The translations under genes and the position numbers were made by a program. A stretch of 7,387 nt of DNA from an uncultured Pedobacter sp. (GTDB taxonomy: Bacteria > Bacteroidota > Bacteroidia > Sphingobacteriales > Sphingobacteriaceae). Positions within the stretch are counted from its first letter, which is position 1. The number at the start of each line of letters is the position of its first letter. The stretch is from assembly GCA_946478755.1 (NCBI GenBank), contig CAMLDJ010000273.1, positions 1 to 7,387 of the forward strand, in the 5' to 3' direction. This document shows positions 1-6,231 of the stretch, in pieces. The notes beneath the pieces are model-generated. The model made no database searches, was not told the origin of the DNA, and saw only the letters and a list, made by a program, of their open reading frames with translations.

Positions 1-424
1 AATTTCTTATGATACTTGCCAGGTATGCCCCGCCCAGGTTTGCCTTTACCCCATTAATAGCGTTTACGGCAATAAACAACTGCTGCCGGCCTTCGCGGAC
101 AAGGTTACGTTCGAAACCATGAGGGATTTCCAGAATCAGATCCGCCCTATCCTTTTCAATCAGCTTCATTCCTTCTTTAAAGGAAGCCTTGTAGCCGGTC
201 AGTTTAAAGTACCCTGAGGCTGTTATTTTTGAGATCAGCTTTTGCGCATCACCTGAGTGATCATGGTCTACCACAACGAGGTTAATGTTTTTTACTTCAT
301 AGTTGGCCGCAAACGGGAGGATCAGCAGCTGCATCACCGGCATTACCATGATCATCAGCAGGATGGCCCTGTTGCGGAATATCTGCCTGAATTCTTTTTC
401 CAATAAAAACCGGATCGTGTTCAT
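1..424 (-). CDS. ABC-2 type permease, second subunit (YbhR-like), N-terminal part
   Basis: This is the N-terminal 141 residues of an inner-membrane ABC-2 permease; the rest lies beyond the window edge. It begins MNTIRFLLEKEFRQIFRNRA. The amphipathic N-terminus is followed by a first membrane helix at about residues 20-40 (ILLMIMVMPVMQLLILPFAA), and then an extracytoplasmic domain starts (EVKNINLVVVDHDHSGDAQKLISKI). It is clearly paralogous to the permease encoded just upstream: both have KEFR at about 10-13, MPVxQ at 28-32 and EVKN at 43-46. Its ATG overlaps the stop codon of that gene (ATGA, 421-424), so the two are probably translationally coupled. In E. coli the equivalent pair is YbhS/YbhR, and by position this one matches YbhR. 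The family assignment is firm, but the substrate is unknown. Confidence 0.93.
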   Translation of the reverse strand, partial: MNTIRFLLEKEFRQIFRNRAILLMIMVMPVMQLLILPFAANYEVKNINLVVVDHDHSGDAQKLISKITASGYFKLTGYKASFKEGMKLIEKDRADLILEIPHGFERNLVREGRQQLFIAVNAINGVKANLGGAYLASIIRN

Positions 425-1527
425 GCCAGTCTGATTTTAAAACTTTTTAAACTCACTAATAACAGCACAAGTGTGATTCCAGCAAGGATCAGTGTCTCTT
501 TCCAGATTGCACTGAAGCCCAGTCCCTTAATCATGATCGCCTTTACAATGATGTAGAACCATTTTGAGGGTACTATATTCGAGATCAGTTGTAGCGGATA
601 AGGCATATTTTCGATGGGGAACATAAAGCCGCTGAAAAGCACCGTTGGTAAAAACATTCCCATCAGTGAAATGAGCATGGCCAGCTGCTGAGAATCTGTT
701 TTTACGGAAATGAAGATCCCAAGGCTAAGACAGGTGATAATGAACAGTGTACTTTCTGCGAAAAGCAGCCATACGCTCCCATTAACCGGCAAATCCAATA
801 CATAAACACTAAGCAACAGAATAGAAGCCACATTGACCAGCGAAAGCATAAGATACGGAACCGCCTTAGAAAGGATGACCAGGATCGGCCTGAAAGGCGA
901 AACGAGTAAGATCTCCATGGTCCCCGTTTCCTTTTCCTTAACAATAGAAATTGCGGTCATCATTACGCAAACCAGCATCAGCACAAGGGCCATTACGCCT
1001 GGGACAAAATTAGGGGCGCCTTTTAACTGCGGGTTATACAACATTCTTATTTCCGGAACGATCTGATACGGTACTGCAGCGTTTGCATCGATGGACCGCT
1101 GGTAGTCCTGCACAATGGAAGAAACATAATTGCTCAGCATACTGGCTGTATTCGGATCTGAAGCGTCGGCCAGGACCTGGATCTGTGCCTTACGCTGATG
1201 GAGTAGTGCTTCATTAAATCCAGCGGGAAAGACAATAGCCAGTTTGACCGCTCCTTTCCGGAATGCAGCTGCCAGTTGCTCCCGGTTAAACACCTGGCTT
1301 TCCAGATCAAAATACCTGCTAGCGGCTATTTTTGCAATGATCTGTTGCGAGGCAAGGTCTTTCGCCTGATCCATGATGATGATCTTTGAGTTTTTCACCT
1401 CGTTGGTCAGCGCAAATCCAAAAATAAGAATCTGGACGACCGGCATTCCAAACAAAATCAGCAGCGTCTTTTTATCCCGCCAGACATGGCGGAACTCTTT
1501 TTTTACAAAGTTGATAAACTGTTTCAT
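421..1527 (-). CDS. ABC-2 type permease, first subunit (YbhS-like)
   Basis: This 368-residue integral inner-membrane protein should form the transport path of the exporter together with the following permease. One helix (about 21-41) is followed by a soluble extracytoplasmic domain of about 130 residues (43-172). A C-terminal block of about five helices starts at NFVPGVMALVLML (from 173). The cytoplasmic segment EKETGTMEILLVSPFRP (198-214) is the hallmark loop of ABC-2 permeases, next to the ATPase coupling region. The length is normal for the YbhS/YbhR family. The gene starts 10 nt after the stop of the second ATPase, with AAGGA immediately before the ATG, and its stop overlaps the start of the next permease. 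The substrate cannot be inferred. E. coli YbhFSR has been tied to drug sensitivity phenotypes, which suggests efflux but does not prove it here. Confidence 0.95.
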   Translation of the reverse strand: MKQFINFVKKEFRHVWRDKKTLLILFGMPVVQILIFGFALTNEVKNSKIIIMDQAKDLASQQIIAKIAASRYFDLESQVFNREQLAAAFRKGAVKLAIVFPAGFNEALLHQRKAQIQVLADASDPNTASMLSNYVSSIVQDYQRSIDANAAVPYQIVPEIRMLYNPQLKGAPNFVPGVMALVLMLVCVMMTAISIVKEKETGTMEILLVSPFRPILVILSKAVPYLMLSLVNVASILLLSVYVLDLPVNGSVWLLFAESTLFIITCLSLGIFISVKTDSQQLAMLISLMGMFLPTVLFSGFMFPIENMPYPLQLISNIVPSKWFYIIVKAIMIKGLGFSAIWKETLILAGITLVLLLVSLKSFKIRLA

Positions 1528-1537
1528 TCCTTATCTT

Positions 1538-2281
1538 TTAATCGCCGCGTTGAGCGCCTCTTGCCAGCTGGTAAAAAACTTCATCCATTGAGCTGGCATT
1601 AAACCGTTTTTTCAGTTCTCCCGGGGTATCCAGCGCCTCTATTTTGCCATCCACCATAATTGATATGCGGTTACAATATTCTGCTTCGTCCATATAGTGG
1701 GTCGTTACAAAAATGGTAATCCCCTTTGCCGAAGCCTCATAGATCAGGTCCCAGAACTGTCTTCTGGCAACAGGATCTACCCCTCCCGTTGGCTCATCCA
1801 GAAATACAATTTTCGGCTCGTGCAACACCGCAACAGAAAAAGAAAGCTTCTGTTTCCATCCCAATGGCAATGCCATCACCAGTTTCTTCGCTTCATTCTG
1901 CAAGCCCAGCTGCGCGATCAGCTCTTCCCCTTTACTTTTTAATTCCTGCCTGCTCAAGCCATATATTCCGCCAAAGAACCTGATGTTTTCCAACACGGTA
2001 AGATCTTCATACAAAGAGAATTTCTGGCTCATGTAACCAATGTTTCGTTTAATGGCTTCAGTTTGCTTATACACATCAAAACCAGCAATGGTAGCGGTTC
2101 CCGAACTGGGGATCGACAAACCGCAGAGCATCCGCATGGCAGTGGTTTTCCCCGCACCATTTGCACCCAGAAAACCGAAGATCTCTCCTTTTTTCACGTC
2201 AAAGGTAATTTCGTTAGCGGCGATGAAATCGCCAAAGCGCTTGGTTAGCTTATCTGTTTTGATCACTATATCTTCCATCAT
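1538..2281 (-). CDS. ABC exporter ATPase, equivalent to the C-terminal half of YbhF
   Basis: This 247-residue cytoplasmic nucleotide-binding subunit shows Walker A GANGAGKTT (39-47), Q-loop Gln86 (GYMSQKFSLY), Walker B with catalytic Glu163 (IVFLDEP, 158-164), D-loop GGVD and switch His195 (TTHYMDEAEYC). The signature motif is degenerate: LPLGWKQK (138-145) stands where LSGGMKQ is expected. From memory of the family, the C-terminal half of E. coli YbhF has a similar LPLGFKQR, so this looks like an inherited subfamily trait and not recent decay. The gene starts on the last base of the stop of the other ATPase gene (TGATG), and a second ATG follows at once (MMED), so the first or second Met may be used. 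Split genes here replace the single fused YbhF. It probably forms an asymmetric heterodimer with the product of 2281-3201. Confidence 0.95.
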   Translation of the reverse strand: MMEDIVIKTDKLTKRFGDFIAANEITFDVKKGEIFGFLGANGAGKTTAMRMLCGLSIPSSGTATIAGFDVYKQTEAIKRNIGYMSQKFSLYEDLTVLENIRFFGGIYGLSRQELKSKGEELIAQLGLQNEAKKLVMALPLGWKQKLSFSVAVLHEPKIVFLDEPTGGVDPVARRQFWDLIYEASAKGITIFVTTHYMDEAEYCNRISIMVDGKIEALDTPGELKKRFNASSMDEVFYQLARGAQRGD

Positions 2282-3201
2282 CAGCTTTTCAGTAATTTGA
2301 TAAAATAATCTTCAATCGCGGGTGATGCCGGCTTAATTTCTACCTTCGTTAATCCTGCAGCCTCCAGGTAAGCCCGCAACGGCTTATCGTCAAAAGCCAT
2401 CTTAAAAGAAACGTGTGCATACTCACCAAAGGCGTAGCAGTCCAATACCTCAGGGTACCTTCTAAGCGACTTGATCAGTTCGTACATCTGATCTGCTTTG
2501 ATGGCATATAATTGTTCAGGATATTGCCTGATCATTTGTTCCGGGGTATTGATGGATAATATTTTGCCATTCTGAATCAGGGCAATGCGGTCGCATAAAG
2601 CCGCTTCGTCCATATATGGGGTAGAGACCAGTATGGTAATGTTCTGCGCTTTAAGTCTTTTCAGCATTTCCCAGAACTCCTTCCTGGACACCGGATCCAC
2701 CCCAGTGGTGGGCTCATCCAGAAACAATACAGTGGGCTTATGGATCAGGGCGCAGCATAGGGCCAGTTTTTGCTTCATACCACCAGAAAGCTTTCCGGCC
2801 CTTCTGTCTTTAAATGGCTCAATCTGCTTATAAATATCCTCAATCAGGTGATAATTTTCCTGAATGCTGGTTCCAAACACCGTAGCAAAAAAGCTCAGGT
2901 TTTCCGCTACGGTCAGGTCAGGATACAACGAAAACTTGCCGGGCATATATCCAACTGTTCTTCTGATCTGTCTGTAGTCGTTGACGATGTCAAAACCATC
3001 TACCGAGGCCCTTCCCTTTTCAGGGAGCAATAGTGTGGTGAGCATCCTGAAGATACTGGTCTTACCAGCGCCATCGGGCCCGATCAGGCCAAATATTTCC
3101 CCTTTATCTACATGGAAGGAAACATCATCGACTGCAACCAGCACTTCCCTGCCATAAGTTTTACGGAGTTGGTTTACGACTATGGCCTGCTGACTGCTCA
3201 T
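2281..3201 (-). CDS. ABC exporter ATPase, equivalent to the N-terminal half of YbhF
   Basis: This 306-residue nucleotide-binding subunit has Walker A GPDGAGKTS (41-49), an intact signature LSGGMKQK (138-145), Walker B VLFLDEP (158-164) with Glu163, and D-loop TGVD. Two catalytic-loop residues are missing. The Q-loop reads GYMPGKFSLY, with Gly88 where Gln is expected, and the switch region reads STPYMDEA, with Pro195 where His is expected. GPDGAGKT in place of GPNGAGKT is also typical of the YbhF N-half. About 80 residues after the ATPase core (from about 225, ending IEDYFIKLLKS) match the segment linking the two halves in fused YbhF. Its ATG overlaps the adaptor stop (ATGA, 3198-3201), and its own stop shares a base with the next ATPase start. 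It is unlikely to hydrolyse ATP well at its own Walker site and probably works with the partner ATPase. Confidence 0.95.
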   Translation of the reverse strand: MSSQQAIVVNQLRKTYGREVLVAVDDVSFHVDKGEIFGLIGPDGAGKTSIFRMLTTLLLPEKGRASVDGFDIVNDYRQIRRTVGYMPGKFSLYPDLTVAENLSFFATVFGTSIQENYHLIEDIYKQIEPFKDRRAGKLSGGMKQKLALCCALIHKPTVLFLDEPTTGVDPVSRKEFWEMLKRLKAQNITILVSTPYMDEAALCDRIALIQNGKILSINTPEQMIRQYPEQLYAIKADQMYELIKSLRRYPEVLDCYAFGEYAHVSFKMAFDDKPLRAYLEAAGLTKVEIKPASPAIEDYFIKLLKS

Positions 3202-4091
3202 ATCGGCTGATTTAAACTGACTTCTCCGTACATTCCTATTTTAAGATATCCGTCGTTCTTCACGCTTATTTTAACTGCGTAAACCAGATTGGCCCGCTCA
3301 TCTTTTGTTTGGATCGTTTTGGGCGTAAATTCAGCCTTATCGCTGATCCATTCCAGAATCCCCTGATAGGTTTTGTACTTTCCATCAGCATCATCTACCA
3401 GGACCTCAACCTTTTGTCCGGGTTTTACACTGGATAGCTGATCTCCCGTAATATAGGCCCTTAAAATGAGGGAAGAAAGATCGCTGATCTTATATAAGGG
3501 CTTACCGGTACTGGCGATTTCGTTCACCTCCGCATATTTTACCAATACGGTACCCGGCGTTTCATTCACGATCCTGCTTTTTGAAAGCTGATCGTTCAAT
3601 TGTTCGATCTGTACCTTGAAGGACATCGTTTCCTTGTTTAAGCTGGCCGAAGTAATGCCCAGAGCAGATTCCTGTGCGGCTATTTGCTTTTTAATAATAG
3701 CAATCTGCGCGTTGGCATCGTCCAGTTGTTTCGGTGTAGCTGCATCAGCCTTCAACAGGTTTGTAATCCTATGCTGTTCCCTTACTGCCTGCTTTAATTG
3801 CTCTTGAGATGCCGCTACCTGTGCCGAAACATCGGGTCTCTTGCCCAATACCGCAGCGATCTGCGCCTGCAGCTGCTTCTTTTTTAAGTAGAGCTGAGTG
3901 CTGTCGATATAACCAACGGTTTGCCCTGCTTTCAGGACCTGACCTTCTTCAATGTTCAACACCTTAATTAGTCCGTTTGCCTCCGCCGAGACGATGGTTT
4001 CTACCGCTTCAAATGTTCCCGAGGCATCGTAGGCTTGCTCTTTCGGCCCACATGAAATCAGGAACAGGATTGCAAATGCTATTTTCTTCAT
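3198..4091 (-). CDS. HlyD/YbhG-family efflux adaptor, predicted lipoprotein
   Basis: This 297-residue periplasmic adaptor (membrane fusion protein) should bridge the ABC-2 permeases to the TolC channel. The N-terminus MKKIAFAILFLISCG is a lipoprotein signal with lipobox LISC, so Cys14 is the probable lipidated residue. A lipoyl half-motif follows (about 33-63, SAEANGLIKVLNIEEGQVLKAGQ in outline), then a coiled-coil hairpin (about 66-175). The second lipoyl half and the beta-barrel with membrane-proximal region follow, including EFTPKTIQTKDERANLVYAVKI, which is typical of YbhG relatives. At the hairpin, R108-x3-L112-x6-T119 fits the R-L-S motif by which adaptors dock onto TolC, with Thr for Ser. 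The gene lies 20 nt after the TolC gene and overlaps the first ATPase gene by 4 nt. E. coli YbhG, as I recall it, has a different N-terminal signal, so lipid anchoring is a local variation. Confidence 0.93.
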   Translation of the reverse strand: MKKIAFAILFLISCGPKEQAYDASGTFEAVETIVSAEANGLIKVLNIEEGQVLKAGQTVGYIDSTQLYLKKKQLQAQIAAVLGKRPDVSAQVAASQEQLKQAVREQHRITNLLKADAATPKQLDDANAQIAIIKKQIAAQESALGITSASLNKETMSFKVQIEQLNDQLSKSRIVNETPGTVLVKYAEVNEIASTGKPLYKISDLSSLILRAYITGDQLSSVKPGQKVEVLVDDADGKYKTYQGILEWISDKAEFTPKTIQTKDERANLVYAVKISVKNDGYLKIGMYGEVSLNQPI

Positions 4092-4111
4092 GTTATGTCT
4101 GTTTGATTTTT

Positions 4112-5374
4112 TTAATTACCGGTAGTGGTTTGTTTATTGTATTGTGCCAACAGCAATTGTATTTCGTGCATGATCTTGCTCTGTCTCGCCTGGTCCTCTG
4201 CATTCACCTCACGTAAATAATCACTGGTATTGATCACGCCGTTTTCCAGCTGCGCGGCAGAAGCCTCCTTAATACTTGCCCGAAGGGCGATGATCTCATC
4301 GTCCGATCGCAACAGATCGGTTTGCTTATCAATTTCAGCCTCCTGCTGTTTTACCGTAAAATCAGTATTCAGCAAAAAGCTTTCCTTTTGCAGGTCAATT
4401 TCTTTTCTGTTGATCTCCAGGATCGCCTTTTCCTTTTTCCTGGTATAAAATCCAGATAAAGGCCAGCTCATCCTCAGCCCGCCAATGGCAAAAGGCTCAA
4501 CGGCGTTGTTTAACATATTTAACGCGGGCCTGCCTAGCCCGCCCTGTAAAAACAGGTTGAACTTCGGCAGGTTACGGGCAACAATCGCCTGTTCCTTTAC
4601 ATCCAGACTTTTACGCTGATTTTGGTATAAGTCCAGTTCCGGCCTGTGCAGCTCGTTCTGCATAACCGGCCTTCCAGGTTTAAGCAAAACCACATCTTCC
4701 TTAAGCTTTTTGTGGATAAACAGACCCAGCACATCCATATAACCTTTTCGCGTAAACTTCAGTTCTGTGCTTTTCTGGTTTACTTTAAGCAATTCTGCCT
4801 GCAGCACCTTTAAGCTACTTTTAAAGCCGGTCCCATTTGCTATAAGCGCCTGTGCTTTGTCGACCCCAAGCCGCAGATCCTTTTTAAGAAGTTCATTTTG
4901 CTCCAACTGTGCGTCGATCAGCAAGAGGCCAAAAAATAGCTGATTTACCCGTTCTTTTAGTTTATAAAGCTCGACTTCCAGTCTTTGGCTTTCCACAGCA
5001 GCATTCACAGCTATGGCTTCTTTCTGCTGCCTGATCATCCCACCGTCGAACAGCACCTGGGTTCCTTCTCCGCTTAGCCGGTACTGGTCTTTGCTTATTT
5101 CAGGAATGTTCATGCCGGGGATCCGGATGGGGATCTGCGTGACGTCCGACTGGTAACTGGCCTGCCCATTGATGTTAAATTGTGGCAGATAAGCTTTTGC
5201 TGCATTCTCCATAGAATAGGCTGCAGCCCTGGATATCAATTCTGCTTGTTTTACCAGTGGATAGTTCTGACGTGCCAAGGCATAGCATTCTTCAATGGAA
5301 AGCTGAGGCTGACTTTGTGCATTCGTTTGATAAAACACAAAACAAATCACGATGCTAAAAATTATGGGTTTCAT
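4112..5374 (-). CDS. TolC-family outer-membrane efflux channel
   Basis: This 420-residue protein is of a usual length for outer membrane efflux proteins. It has a Sec signal peptide, MKPIIFSIVICFVFYQTNA, with probable signal peptidase I cleavage after Ala19. The mature start, QLSIEECYALARQNYPLVKQAEL, is the standard opening of an OEP domain. Two repeats of long amphipathic helices follow (about 25-215 and 230-415), with a beta-strand segment around NINGQASYQSDVT and another near LFLQGGLGRPALNMLNN. These would build the trimeric outer-membrane barrel and periplasmic tunnel. The gene is first after the regulator (55-nt gap with a palindrome) and lies 20 nt ahead of the adaptor gene, so it supplies a dedicated exit duct. 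The E. coli ybh operon has none and relies on a shared TolC. The Cys at position 11 is not in a lipobox context. Confidence 0.94.
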   Translation of the reverse strand: MKPIIFSIVICFVFYQTNAQSQPQLSIEECYALARQNYPLVKQAELISRAAAYSMENAAKAYLPQFNINGQASYQSDVTQIPIRIPGMNIPEISKDQYRLSGEGTQVLFDGGMIRQQKEAIAVNAAVESQRLEVELYKLKERVNQLFFGLLLIDAQLEQNELLKKDLRLGVDKAQALIANGTGFKSSLKVLQAELLKVNQKSTELKFTRKGYMDVLGLFIHKKLKEDVVLLKPGRPVMQNELHRPELDLYQNQRKSLDVKEQAIVARNLPKFNLFLQGGLGRPALNMLNNAVEPFAIGGLRMSWPLSGFYTRKKEKAILEINRKEIDLQKESFLLNTDFTVKQQEAEIDKQTDLLRSDDEIIALRASIKEASAAQLENGVINTSDYLREVNAEDQARQSKIMHEIQLLLAQYNKQTTTGN

Positions 5375-5391
5375 TTCTATTGTCTATTAAT

Positions 5392-5424
5392 CTGTTTTAA
5401 TCATTTGATTAATCGGTATACAAA
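5392..5424 (-). promoter_or_regulatory. Possible internal promoter for the efflux genes
   Basis: On the minus strand, TTTG (5421-5424) fits a Bacteroidota -33 element. A 21-nt spacer leads to TAAAACAG (5392-5399), which matches TAnnTTTG only at TA and the final G. The spacer contains most of the palindrome at 5397-5412, so repressor binding there would block RNA polymerase. The -7 match is poor, and the genes could instead be transcribed only from the promoter ahead of the regulator. Confidence 0.35.
5397..5412. promoter_or_regulatory. Predicted TetR operator between the regulator and TolC genes
   Basis: TTAATCA-TT-TGATTAA is a perfect 7-bp inverted repeat around a 2-bp centre. It lies in the 55-bp gap between the TetR gene and the TolC gene. 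It matches the palindrome upstream of the regulator at every arm position, differing only in the centre (TT versus TA). An extra half-site, TTAATC at 5387-5392, lies exactly 10 bp from the TTAATC of the left arm, about one helical turn, so a second dimer might contact this region. That it binds the neighbouring TetR protein is inference. Confidence 0.7.
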
Positions 5425-5429
5425 TTTTT

Positions 5430-6059
5430 TTAGTGCGTTTTTATCATGGCATCAATCCAGATGGGGATCATTTGCTTTCTTTCTTCTACCATTTTGTCAA
5501 AATCCTCCTGTTTCAATTCTCCAATTACTTTTAATAGCGGACTGGCCACAAAGGGGAACACGGTTAAGCTGATAATATTCATGATAAAATGAAGTGAATT
5601 AACCCTACCGTTCAGTGCCTCACGCAGCTGCTGATAAAAATGAGACTTGAGGAGAATTTCCTTCACATTCATGTTGTTGGCTAGTTTCTCCGGATTGGAT
5701 TTTATCTCATGCAAAATAAACAAAGGCATGTCGGGTTGGGTTCTCAGTAAATTGATATAGTTCTCTGCTACCCTGGCCACTTTTTCAGTGAGGCTCAAGG
5801 CTTCATTATTTAAAAGTCCTTTTATTCCTGTTAAAAACTGCTGTATATTATCCATCATGACAATATCAAACAGCTTTTCCTTACTCCTGAAATAGTAGTT
5901 CAATAAAGCAAGGTTAATCCCAGCTTCTTCTGCAATATCTCTTGTACGCGTGCCCGAAAAGCCTTTTTTTGTAAATACCAAATTTGCCGCAGCCTTAATC
6001 TTTTCCTCTGTGGAATTATCTGTTTCCGGCTTTTTCTTACTCATATCCTTTATCCTCAT
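5430..6059 (-). CDS. TetR/AcrR-family transcriptional regulator of the efflux operon
   Basis: This is a 209-residue protein. The N-terminal DNA-binding domain (about 18-66) is canonical: EEKIKAAANLVFTKKGFSGTRTRDIAEEAGIN, then the recognition helix region LALLNYYFRSKEKLF. The remaining 140 or so residues are helical and should form the ligand-binding and dimerisation domain; they show no motif that identifies the ligand. Two starts are possible. The longer begins MRIKDMSKKK at 6059. The shorter begins at Met6 (6042-6044), and GAGGA (6053-6057) sits 8 nt before it, so the shorter 204-residue form is favoured. The gene precedes the whole pump operon in the same orientation. Palindromes flank it on both sides, suggesting that it represses both itself and the pump genes. 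E. coli pairs its homologous pump with the TetR-type regulator CecR (YbiH). Confidence 0.94.
   Translation of the reverse strand: MRIKDMSKKKPETDNSTEEKIKAAANLVFTKKGFSGTRTRDIAEEAGINLALLNYYFRSKEKLFDIVMMDNIQQFLTGIKGLLNNEALSLTEKVARVAENYINLLRTQPDMPLFILHEIKSNPEKLANNMNVKEILLKSHFYQQLREALNGRVNSLHFIMNIISLTVFPFVASPLLKVIGELKQEDFDKMVEERKQMIPIWIDAMIKTH
6053..6057 (-). promoter_or_regulatory. Shine-Dalgarno-like GAGGA favouring the internal TetR start
   Basis: On the minus strand GAGGA lies 8 nt before the ATG at 6042-6044 and overlaps the alternative upstream ATG at 6057-6059. A second purine run, AAGGA (6046-6050), is too close to that ATG to act alone. The arrangement argues for initiation at Met6 (MSKKKPE). 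Bacteroidota often do without strong ribosome binding sites, so this is only supportive. Confidence 0.45.
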
Positions 6060-6069
6060 TAGGTTATTA

Positions 6070-6102
6070 CAAATTTAAATATAAATATTTGACTTAAACA
6101 AA
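6070..6102 (-). promoter_or_regulatory. Bacteroidota-type promoter for the TetR gene and pump operon
   Basis: On the minus strand, TTTG (6099-6102) is followed by 21 nt and then TAAATTTG (6070-6077), an exact match to the Bacteroidota -7 consensus TAnnTTTG. Transcription would begin only a few bases before the long-form ATG at 6059. That short leader also favours the internal start at 6044. The palindrome 6106-6123 sits 3 bp upstream of the -33 element. Confidence 0.65.
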
Positions 6103-6105
6103 TAA

Positions 6106-6123
6106 TTTAATCATATGATTAAA
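6106..6123. promoter_or_regulatory. Predicted TetR operator upstream of the regulator
   Basis: TTTAATCATATGATTAAA is a perfect 18-bp palindrome in the intergenic region between the divergent regulator and VOC genes. Its core TTAATCA-TA-TGATTAA is the same as the palindrome at 5397-5412 apart from one central base. It abuts the -33 element of the regulator's promoter. It lies more than 70 bp from the VOC gene's -7 element, so control of that gene from this site is less likely but possible. An additional imperfect inverted repeat, TATTTG-N7-CAAATA (6086-6104), overlaps the -33 box. Confidence 0.72.
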
Positions 6124-6196
6124 ACAATATATTCATTGTCGCAGCTGCACCGCTAAGATGTCGCGTATTGCCACATTAATTTCAATTCCTTATCGA

Positions 6197-6204
6197 TAAA
6201 TTTG
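6197..6204 (+). promoter_or_regulatory. -7 promoter element for the VOC gene
   Basis: TAAATTTG matches TAnnTTTG exactly and is identical to the element ahead of the TetR gene on the other strand. It ends 27 nt before the ATG at 6232, giving a short leader. No good TTTG is seen at the expected distance; the nearest candidate, ATTG at 6167-6170, is 26 nt upstream, so the -33 half is weak or absent. Confidence 0.5.
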
Positions 6205-6231
6205 GTTATTGACAATCTAATTCTACATCAT

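Noticed and set aside
5180..5572. A 130-codon plus-strand open frame spanning the TolC 5' end, the gap and the TetR 3' end
   Set aside because: Its product is rich in Cys, Phe and Leu with no family resemblance, and it lies antisense to two well-supported genes and across their intergenic operator.
421..6059. Calling the pump's substrate (for example tetracycline, a beta-lactam or sodium) from its E. coli relatives
   Set aside because: The reported phenotypes of YbhFSR do not transfer reliably across phyla, and nothing in the permeases or regulator sequence shows the ligand.
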